Positions 55,950 to 64,000 of a stretch of DNA of 64,000 nt are shown here, one piece after another. Within the stretch, counting starts at the first letter, position 1. Every line of letters begins with the position of its first letter. The stretch covers positions 90,478,783-90,542,782 of the forward strand of contig OZ020269.1 of assembly GCA_963971225.1 (NCBI GenBank). The letters are read 5' to 3'. This stretch comes from Melieria omissa. Its lineage: Eukaryota > Arthropoda > Insecta > Diptera > Ulidiidae. The notes under the pieces were generated by a model. That model made no database searches, was not told where the DNA came from, and saw nothing but the letters and a program-made list of their open reading frames with translations. The position numbers were made by a program, and so were the translations under genes.

Positions 55950-57120
55950 CAGAAAAACTATAGTCCAAAAGGACTTTACCCAGTTTATTTTGCTTTTGCA
56001 AGTAGCTCAAACTGGTTCAGTGGTCAATCAAACTGGTTCCCTTTAGAAGCAGCAACACTTACCTACCAAGCTTCGTTGTTCTGTTTGACTTACAGTTTTA
56101 TATGTCAGGCAAAGAGAAACTTACTGTCAACTCTCTCGCTCTCTCTGTGACTATGTCTAGTCTTTCAGTCCTTGTCTAGTTCATATACATCGTCTTTGAA
56201 TCTTGGCACACTTTGTCTCAAAAATTGCTACCTTCTAATTTTTTTAAATTTATTCCCATATTTTATTTTTCTTGTTTATATTTTTCATTATAAAGCAGAA
56301 GCTGCAGAATTTTTTCCCCTCCCATCTTCTTCTTCTTCTTCTTCTTCTTCTTTTTTCTTCCCATTTTTATTTTGCATTACCTCTTCATTGCTCCCTACCA
56401 ACTTGCCAGTTAGTTCTGCAAGCAGCCGAGTGCAAGCTCATTAAATTTCATGTAATTCTCTTTGCTCTTCTGACCTTTCCTCCCTCCCTTCGCCTTCTTT
56501 CTAGTCGCCTCTAGTTGCCGCTTAAAGTGTTCCCTGCATGCCACATGCTGAGTTGCATCCGTGATGCGTACACCAAACAACTCATTCAGAAATGCAAGCA
56601 TACTTTTGTGCGCCCGGGCGCGCAACCTTGCACTGCGCTCAAAGTTGGCCGCCTGCTGCTTAATATGCACAGAAAGCAGTGCATGAATATAAATGCAGGC
56701 AAGCGAGAAATTTCTATTTTCTTGGCGCTTACGCTGGTAATAATGAAGAAGTGAGCGTGAATAAAAAATATAAATAAATGAAGCAAAGACAAAGAACACA
56801 ACAATGTGTTGGTTGTAAGCAGAAATAAGTTGAGTGTATGTGTGTGTGTGTGTTTGCAATAATAATGTTGCACATATTGGCCAACGGGTTGTCGTTGTTT
56901 TTGTTGTTGTTGTTATGTTGCTGATTATGGCATAAAAATGCAAAGCGCCAACTAAAGTAGCTGGAAGCGTTGGCAACATGAGGTGCGGTGTGGTGGAAAT
57001 GCAAGTACAGTGAGGAGGCAAGAAGAGGCAGAGAGGTTGATGCAGTTTGTTTATTCCATGTGGTCTTGGCGTTGCCATGATTTATGTTGCCATGTACACA
57101 ATGTTGTTGTCACGAGGGCA
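55950..57120. other. Non-coding DNA with a (TTC)n tract
   Basis: (TTC)n at about 56327-56352, a GT run at 56840-56853 and TTG at 56893-56913. A 222-codon minus-strand frame (56410-57078) is composed of His/Thr/Leu-rich low-complexity sequence and has no domain. Confidence 0.5.
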
Positions 57121-57176
57121 AAGTCATTAAAATAAATGCAATGCATGGTGCCATGATTTTATTTTTTACTACTCAC

Positions 57177-57230
57177 AGCTGCTTTACGACGCTCTAAGGC
57201 ACTGAACTGAGCTGTTCTAGGTTGACTTAC
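57177..57230 (-). other. Candidate RS-exon or microexon downstream of ratchet point 2
   Basis: On the minus strand this 54-nt interval starts with GTAAGTC right after an acceptor AG (57232-57231) and ends at a GTGAGT donor (GT at 57176-57175). Only the first frame is open (VSQPRTAQFSALERRKAA); the others hit TAA or TAG within a few codons. Length is divisible by three, so inclusion would keep frame. It is too short to prove coding. It parallels the 61-nt interval at 13158-13218 in design: GTAAG start, 54-61 nt, GTGAGT end. Either an RS-exon used only for splice-site definition or a real cassette microexon. No protein family recognised. Confidence 0.5.
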
Positions 57231-57253
57231 CTGAAAAGAAAAGTAAAAGGAAT
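57229..57253 (-). promoter_or_regulatory. Recursive splice site (ratchet point 2)
   Basis: Minus strand: pyrimidine tract CTTTTACTTTTCTTTTCAG (57249-57231), followed at once by GTAAGTCAA. A full-strength acceptor is fused to a consensus donor, giving a zero-length exon, the defining form of ratchet points in long fly introns. The junction is between 57231 and 57230. It lies on the same strand as ratchet point 1 and about 44 kb upstream of it in the direction of transcription. Confidence 0.75.
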
Positions 57254-57254
57254 G

Positions 57255-58985
57255 GAAAGTTAGTAAAATACGAAATTATTAACTTTGGTTTTTATGGAGA
57301 AAAAGTGCATTTGAGCATGAAGGCCCAAAAGTATGCAATGTTCTTAGTATTTTAATGATTTAATTGTTTATGTAAATCAACACAAACACACAGACTCTCA
57401 CACCAATAATAAATCCAAACAAATTTGCACAATGGCTGAAAATGTCAGAAGCATTTTTGATATTTAAAAAAAAAAATAATTATAAATTTTATGGATACAC
57501 AAATTTTGTGGTCAACAAAATTTTGTTAAATTGAAAATGTTGTGAAATATGTAAATTTAATGCGACATGCTGTGCCAATGCGTTGCAGTGCCGCAGAGAA
57601 TTGTATGCAAGCGCCCAGCTGGAGTTGCAAAATATACAAAATCTGCTATGAATAAAAGCTGAACAGCAACAGCAACAATTGTAGCAACAGTAGCAGCAAC
57701 AGCAGTCAGGCAGCAGGAAGGATGCTCAAATTTTAAGGAAACAAAATAGCAAAAAGACGAAGAGAATGTGCAGCAAATTGTGCAGGCAGACAACAGGCAA
57801 AGCGGCCACAGACGGCAACGGACAACGGGAAATGTGCAAGTAAATGTTTACTTTTACTTAACGCATACGAGCGCAGTCGACTTTTAGGCGCACTGCAGTT
57901 TTTGCAACAGCTTAAGCAATTATGATTTTGCAAGGGTGTAAAGAAAAGGGGGACACCAGAGAATTGTAGTTTAGTAATGCATGCGGATATTGCAGACAAA
58001 ATGCACTTTCCGGCTTGCAAACTGAACTCAACTCGAGCGCGCGAACGAGAGGCCGAATGTGCAAATGTTTGCCATGTGAGCGGAAGCTCTGAATGTTTTC
58101 TGTGTGTGTGTTTGTGTGTTTGTAGTGCAGTTTTGCTAATTTAAGGCGTGCAATTTTGATAAGCACAAATTTCTACAATTGAATTTGTAGTTTTGTACAA
58201 GCAGCAATTTTATTGGGTTTTGACTTGAAGTTGAATTGAATTTAATTGCCCAGCAAGAAAAGTCAATGTTGATCTTTGGTAAGTTTTTGCATTGCTTGAA
58301 TGTACAAAAGGTTATGTAATTTTGTGATTTGCGGTCATGAATAGACAAGACAGTAGATCGAGCTTGTAAATGACAGCATATGATTTGAAATTATAGTTGA
58401 ATTGCGTTGATTGTTGTGACTTAATTTGCTGATCACAGCATGAAACGAACGAATTTCCGTTTGAATTGTGTGCACGGTGTGTCAAATGTCAGTCAATGAT
58501 GTCTGTGTGTGTGTGTGTGTGAGTGTGAGTGTAAGCATATTAGAAGTGCGTATAGATTGTAAGGAGATTTATTTAGTACTGAATTGCAAGTTGGCGTGTG
58601 AACTGTAATTAAGTGCATAAAGGTGCCTATAGGCAAATTGAGTGAAGGTTTAATTGCATTTCATTATTAAAGTTCAACAAAATGGGGGTTTATTTAATTT
58701 CTTAATTGCAGATCTGTAATTGAAATAACTCGGAGTAATTTGCTGTTAAAGAGAGAAGAAGAAGAGAAAGGAGATTAGTTTATACAAGGACGTCTTTTTA
58801 TAGCCAAGATTATGTAAATCTCTGAAATTGCAATACATATACCAGGACAGTGGTTCATGTATGATCGACAGAAGCATTTGAAGAATACTTTGTAACAGAT
58901 GTTAATTGGGAATACAAAATTTCATTATTCTCGCTTAATTGATTTTTTATCTTTTAATTATTTAAAATACTGTTACACAAATAAA
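57255..58985. other. Non-coding DNA with GT and CAG/CAA tracts
   Basis: CAGCAACAG-type words at 57663-57705 and GT runs at 58100-58120 and 58502-58521. No gene is supported. Confidence 0.5.
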
Positions 58986-58987
58986 AT

Positions 58988-59584
58988 AGAATTTTTGTAC
59001 TTCACTAGAATTGCAGCTTCCACCTAATTTTTTAATAACTTTTGAACCAATAAAGTTAGAGTTATGAAATATTGACACGGGATCAAGGAGATTTTGGGTT
59101 TTAACATACTAACTTTTGAAGAAATTCTATATAAATTTTCAAGGATATAAAGGATTAAATTTTTCAAAGGACCTTTTAATATCCTTTTTTTATTCTATTC
59201 TATATTGTTACGAATACTAGTTCTAGTGGGCTGTTACGTATCACTGGATTATCGTCACAATATAAATTTTCATGGACATAAAGGATTAAATTTTTCAAAG
59301 GACCTTTATCATATACTTTTTTTTACAGATGGTTAAAAATAAATTTTATTTAAAGTTTTAAGCCTTTTCTCTTTCATTTGATATACATATCACCATATTC
59401 CAACGAGGTTAAGTAGTTTTTATATTTTTTTTATTTTTTATCCCCTTGAAAATTTTGAAGTCCTTTTAAAAGCACAAAGGATGTAAAAATGAAAAACTGA
59501 GTACGCAGTATTACTATGTTTAGTCTCTAGTTTCACGCCAATGTGGATTTTTTCCAGTGTGAAAAATGCTGTCGCACGGTGTAA
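58988..59584. repeat. Unclassified dispersed repeat, copy B
   Basis: From 59036 onward it matches copy A (19351-19758). A partial internal duplication (TATAAATTTTCATGGACATA plus AAGGATTAAATTTTTCAAAGG at 59262-59310 repeats 59130-59180) is separated by about 55 bp containing TGTTACGAATACTAG, which looks like a foreign LTR-type terminus. The 39 bp at 58988-59026 are the reverse complement of the start of copy A. Confidence 0.65.
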
Positions 59585-59999
59585 CTTTCGAACCAATAAA
59601 GTTAGAGTTATGAAATTTTGATACGTGATCAAAGAGATTGGTGTTTTTAACACATTTATTTTTCATGAAAATTCTATATAAATTTTAAAGGATATAAATA
59701 AATATAAGGATTTTCATATCCTTTTTATACAAATGGATACAAAATAAATTTTAATTAAATTTGTGAGCCTTTCCTCTTTCATGTGATATAAATATTGCCA
59801 TATTCCAACGAAGTTAAGTATTTTTTATTTATTTTTTTAATTTTATCCCCTTCAAAATTTTTAAGTCCTTTTAAAAGCACAACGGATGTAAAAATGAAAA
59901 ACTGAGTAGGCAGTATTACTATGTTTGGTCTCCTATGGTCACCTATATGGATTTTTTTCGGTGTGAAAAATTTTTTCAATTTTTGTAGCACGGTGTAAT
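59583..59999. repeat. Unclassified dispersed repeat, copy C, tandem to copy B
   Basis: Starts TAACTTTCGAACCAATAAAG directly at the end of copy B (whose start is TAACTTTTGAACCAATAAAG) and ends GTAGCACGGTGTAAT. It lacks the internal duplication of copy B. Head-to-tail arrangement with a period of about 547 bp. Confidence 0.65.
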
Positions 60000-60052
60000 A
60001 ATACAGGATTTTATTTTGAGGGGGTTTTGAGTACAACTTGTGAGTCGAATAC

Positions 60053-60234
60053 CATTCGAAACCTCCCTCCCTTTCCCAATCCGTTTGAAATGTGTATTTT
60101 ATCACATGTTGGAAAAACAGTGTTGCATACTCTTTAAACGGGTGAAATTTGTGGTATCACAACGGGCCCATAAAGGCCTAAGTTCGTGTCATACAGAGGC
60201 AGCCACAACACCAACCAACCAATCATTCGAAACC
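60053..60234 (+). mobile_element. Second LINE 3' end with 11-bp target-site duplication
   Basis: CATTCGAAACC at 60053-60063 and 60224-60234 flanks 160 bp that ends in 3' UTR sequence homologous to the LINE at 26557: GTGGTATCACAACGGGCC, then GGCCTAAGT and AGAGGCAGCCAC, followed by a tail of CCAA units (60209-60222) in place of the CCTA units of the other copy. The first 80 bp (60064-60145) match the other LINE only weakly, so they are assigned by position between the duplications. Severely 5'-truncated, plus orientation. Confidence 0.7.
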
Positions 60235-60239
60235 ATATT

Positions 60240-61195
60240 TTTTACTAGCAATTTTTGTGTGTGGTAAGGGGTTTGAACCCCCAAAACTCCCAATTATAAT
60301 AAAAAAGTTCTTTTCCCTTTATAGTATGTTCTTCAAAATCTACCCATCAAGAGGTCTCTATATCTTCCTTAAAACCCCATACTTACTTTCAAGGCAATGG
60401 TTGGCACTTCTACTTCTCAATAAGTTCTACATCCTATAAGTCAAAACTAGACTAGTCAGATTATTCTTTTCTTCTGGTGTATTCTAGGCACAGCTCACAG
60501 GTGTCAGCTTGACCTCTTTATATACTTTTAAAATTGATTTGTCCTTTCCAAAAACAAAGCGTGACTGTTGTATTGAACACAGCACCCGCAGGCTGAAAAT
60601 ACTTGATTGCATTTCGATTATTGAGCCACAGGGCGCAATTAGTTGATTACGTTTCGTTAAATATAAAAAGCAATAAATAATAAAAAGCAATAAAGTTGGT
60701 AGCAGGTGTTCAACTGAAATTATAATTGAATTAGTGTTGCTTGTTTGCAGTGGGAATGGTAATAGAAATAATGATAAAATAAGGATTAATATATCAAAAA
60801 TTACTGAAAGGTGAGTAAGACTTGTGTAAGTTGCGTGACTGGCCAAATTAAAAGCAATTTCGATATTGTAGTTGTTACAAGTTATGAACTAAATGTTGTA
60901 AACAAAACGAATAACCATCAGTTCATAAAAAAAATTTAATTATTATTAATGAAAGTCAGCCAGTACTACTACTCAGTCAGGAGTAGCTCTGAGAGATTAC
61001 AACTGTGCACAGTTTGTGCTGACATTTCGTCACCTTGAAAACGATTGTCATATGTGCTACTAAATTCAATAGAACTTACGACATTTGTTTTCTCAGGCAA
61101 TGATTTGTCTATGGCGACTTTCAACATGAAACCTGTTTAAAAAAACGTTTAGGAAGGAAATTGAAAGGGCAACAGCTCTTGGTTGATACCCACTG
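60240..61195. other. Non-coding DNA, no gene seen
   Basis: A 120-codon minus-strand frame (60484-60846) has Leu/Ile/Ser-rich content and no domain. A GAAAGGTGAGTAAG donor-like word near 60806 has no pyrimidine tract upstream. Confidence 0.5.
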
Positions 61196-61202
61196 GAGGA
61201 AG

Positions 61203-61255
61203 TAGGTTAGGTTAGATTAGGTTGGCTGATCCACGGGGGGTCTCAAGCAGACAAA
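61203..61255 (+). repeat. TAGGTTAGGTTAG leader-like fragment
   Basis: TAGGTTAGGTTAGATTAGG is followed by TTGGCTGATCCACGGGGGG and TCTCAAGCAGAC. A short TTAGG-like run joined to a non-repetitive GC-richer segment looks like the edge of an interspersed element rather than a simple repeat. I have a general memory of similar starts in fly repeats but cannot name the family. Confidence 0.35.
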
Positions 61256-61679
61256 GTAAAAGTCCATATTGGAAAGAATTGCTGCACTTTCTTTCGGACA
61301 TTTGCTAACCATTTTTTTACGTTACGAACTTTGATGAAGAACTTTGAGTGAAATTTTTAAGTATCAAAATTTCCTTTACATTTTTTTTGTTTACTAAGAC
61401 AATTCTCAGGTTGTTGTACATGCGCAACCATTGTGTTAGTTCTGGGAGAAGAAAAAGTTAATAGAAAATAAATGGTACTGAGTTTCGAAAATATTAAATG
61501 ATTTTTTTATTTTTTAGATACATATATTGAACAAAGTTGTCTAATTGATAATGAAATAATGTTAACCGGTTAAGTAGTTTTCTAAATACTGCGTTTCCTA
61601 AAACGATAAACTCGGTTAGGTGAAATTAAAGTGGCAGTTTAGGTAGCTCACATAGGCCACACTCGGTTCATTGTGTTGC

Positions 61680-62535
61680 TACAGAAAAATGTGAGAGAAC
61701 CCTGGACTGCACATTCTTCTCAGATAGAATTGGAAATCCATGGAGACTACTTCTTGAGGGTTTTCAACTCTAACAGAAAAGAGGCTTCAAGTTGTGTTCC
61801 CACAAAAAAAGGAGAGAACCGCAGGCTACACATTCCTCCCAGATAGAATTAAAAATCCATGGAGACTACTTGTTCAGGCTTGTCAGGTCTACCCAAAAAA
61901 AGGCTTCAAGTTGCGTTGCCACAGAAAAATAGAATTAGAAAGCTATGGAGACTACTTCTGGAGGTTGTCAGGTCTATCAGGAAAGAGGTCTATCAGACTA
62001 CACATTCTTCCCAGATAGAATTGGAAAATAATAGAGACTACTTCTTGAGGTCTGTCAGGTCTACAAGTAAAGATGCTTCAAATTGTGTTGTCACAGAATA
62101 AAGTGAGAGAATCCTAAACTACACATTCTTCCTGGATGGAATTGGAAAATAATGAAGACTACTTCTGGAGGGTTGTCAGGGCTACTAGGAAAGAGGTCAG
62201 ACTACATATTCCTCTTAGATAAAATTGGAAAAAAATTGAGACTACTTCTTGAGGTCTGTCAGGTCTACAAGAAAAGATGCTTCAAATTGTGTTTTCACAA
62301 AATAAGGTAAGAAAATCCTAGACTACATATTCTTCCTGGATGGAATTGGAAAATAATGAAGACTACTTCTGGAGGGTTGTCAGGTCTATCAGGAAAAATG
62401 CTTCAAGTTGTGTTGCCACGGAAAAAGGTGAGACAATCCCAGACTATACATTCTTCCCATATAGAATTAGAAAGCCATGGAGACTACTTTTTGAGGTTGT
62501 CAGGTCTACCAGAGAAGGAGCTTCAAGGTAATGAA
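61680..62535. repeat. Minisatellite, unit about 120-125 bp
   Basis: Ordered blocks ACATTCTTCCCAGATAGAAT, TGGAAA, CCATGGAGACTACTTCTTGA, GGTTGTCAGGTCTA, AAGAGGCTTCAAGTTGTGTT, GCCACAGAAAAA and GAGAGAACCC repeat from about 61680. The GAGACTACTT block is near 61741, 61861, 61948, 62034, 62155, 62238, 62358 and 62479. Spacing alternates between about 120 and about 85 bp because some units lack the GCTTCAAGTTGTGTT part. Open frames here (to 80 codons) are not maintained. Confidence 0.85.
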
Positions 62536-62539
62536 GTCT

Positions 62540-64000
62540 AGTCTAAGGGTCTAGACAGGAAAATGATACATTATATATGACATGTGCTCTTCTTCTTCTT
62601 CTGCAGAGCTTCAGCTGTGAGAGAGCTTACTGACAGGAAGACTCAACCGCTGGGTGTCCATTGAGCAGTTAGGAGAGTTACTGTTGATGACTGAAAACTG
62701 AATTATTGCGGGAAAACCCAATAATTATAAGAATGTTCAAAATATTTACTATTGTACAGGACCCCCCGTTAAAAGTTGGATATAGTGTAGAAATTAGTTA
62801 AAAAAAAAGTTTTGAAATAGAAAATGCCTGAAGGTTGGTCATACATCAGATATCAGACATCAGTCGGTGCTAAAATTTTTTTTTTTTTAACTAAAAACAA
62901 ATTTAATGCAAATGTTAAATCAGTTTTTGATTGCCTCTTTCTGCTTTGATTCCATGCTTTGTCAGTCTTTATCTCAATTTTACACAACTTTACCTCGGCA
63001 AACCAAAAACTAATAACAAATAATTAAAGACTTAGCCCTGAGTTTGTACACAGTTGACTTGTGGCAATTGTTTACTTGTCGCTATCGTCGTTGTGCAGCA
63101 ATTTTAATGATTTCCCTTTTCATTTGCATGAAAGTGTGCAACGGGCGTGTCAGTGGGCGTGGACGCATACAAAACAAAACTCAATTTCGCATTGAATATA
63201 CCAACGCAAAAAATTCACACATTTCCACTCACCTACACCCAATGCGTGCGCGCCTAAAACTGCGCTACAATCAAAGTCTTAATAGGCAATATGCGTATTT
63301 ATTTATTTTTTTAAATGCAACGTTTTCCTTTAAAGAGTTTTTTAATAAGAAAAACTCACTGCCGAAATTAAAACAAAGATAAAGTGAAAATGTAAATTTC
63401 AACGAAAGACAAACAAAAGAAAGAGAGAGACAAATATTTTATGTAATTACGTTGACTGCTTGCGGTCGCGTGGCGGCCATGGCGCAGTAATGAAAAGCCG
63501 AAGACAAACCGCAGCGTATGCGAGTGCGGTGAATTAATTTAATATTTTTTGTTTTACCTATAAGTGTGTATATGTATGTGTGTGTGTTTGTTTCGTAGGT
63601 TCCTTGTTTTTGTTTGCCACCTTGACAGTTGGCGCTGATAGTTCAGCGGACGTTATGTGCTTCGGTAATCACACACACACACACAGACATTTGTACACAT
63701 CTGCTCGCAAACACACTCACACACACACACACACACTTGCGCGCCACATTAATATTTTTTGCAATTGTAGCAAAAGGCAATTTCAATTTATTTTTATTAC
63801 TTTTCCTTGGCGTCGCTGTCACCTACAGCGAAATTGCCGCAAGAACACTGCCACAGCGGCAGCTGCCAACGACTCAGTGCGACACTTGACGCACACAAAT
63901 ATATATACGTACATATATTTATATGCATATGTACATATGCGTTTGTATGTATGTATATTTATGCGTGTGCGTGTGCTTGCAGTGGCATATGGGCGCACAG
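62540..64000. other. Non-coding DNA with CA microsatellites
   Basis: (CTT)n at about 62588-62602, GT at 63579-63590, and CA runs at 63669-63685 and 63715-63735. GGGCGTGTCAGTGGGCGTGG at 63143-63162 contains two GGGCGTG words, the kind bound by Sp1/KLF factors. A 112-codon frame (63044-63382) has no domain. The window ends in TATA/TACATA-rich sequence. Confidence 0.45.

Noticed and set aside
56410..57078. 222-codon minus-strand frame
   Set aside because: His/Thr/Leu-rich sequence produced by TTG and GT tracts on the opposite strand; no recognisable family.
61794..62541. Short plus-strand frames (60-80 codons) with similar protein sequence
   Set aside because: They are translations of successive units of the 120-bp minisatellite, with stops and phase changes between units.
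63044..63382. 112-codon plus-strand frame
   Set aside because: No signal, domain or splice context; codon composition follows the AT-rich background.

Overview
The window is AT-rich, non-coding DNA of an insect. It is dominated by CA/GT and CAA/TTG simple repeats and by local tandem arrays, with scattered relics of DNA transposons and retroelements. The mix (mariner, piggyBac and Tc1/mariner-superfamily elements, an RNase H-bearing LINE with a tetranucleotide tail, a tRNA-derived SINE, an LTR element primed by tRNA-Leu) suggests a higher fly, perhaps a true fruit fly (Tephritidae). That assignment is inference. I find no intact host protein-coding gene. The longest open frames lie in CAA/TTG or CA/GT low-complexity sequence.

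The most interesting signal is a pair of near-consensus recursive-splicing ratchet points, both on the minus strand: a pyrimidine tract, AG, then immediately GTAAG, at 13219/13218 and 57231/57230. Each is followed 54-61 nt downstream by a GTGAGT donor, the arrangement of an RS-exon or an Ubx-type microexon. The simplest reading is that the window lies inside one giant intron of a minus-strand gene. Every mobile element whose polarity I can read lies on the plus strand, antisense to that transcript.

Layout: 1-2.4 kb, LTR-element fragment (tRNA-Leu primer site, start of gag) and a mariner relic. 3.1-13.0 kb, several tandem arrays (AT-rich about 200 bp; purine-rich about 170 bp then about 67 bp; about 137 bp). 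13.2 kb, ratchet point 1. 14.2-16.5 kb, GGTTAGG-rich array with higher-order structure. 19.2 kb, dispersed repeat, related to two tandem copies at 59-60 kb. 20.9-22.4 kb, two arrays, the second packed with TGACA/TGTCA. 26.5-28.6 kb, 5'-truncated LINE, internally deleted mariner with perfect terminal repeats, and a hairpin satellite. 30.3-33.3 kb, degenerate piggyBac with TTAA ends, split by a younger element inserted into its subterminal repeat. 34.8 and 55.7 kb, inverted copies of an unclassified repeat. 37.2-39.5 kb, TTG-rich minisatellite. 41.6 kb, SINE. 45.9 kb, LTR-like fragment. 47.1 kb, small TTAA element. 50.2-51.0 kb, a GTCTA array passing into an 11-mer array. 53.9-55.7 kb, pyrimidine-rich array. 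57.2 kb, ratchet point 2. 60.1 kb, second LINE 3' end. 61.7-62.5 kb, minisatellite.

No genes can be seen working together. The functional hypothesis is structural: a very long, repeat-inflated intron removed in steps through ratchet points. Array unit lengths and copy numbers were counted by eye and are approximate.
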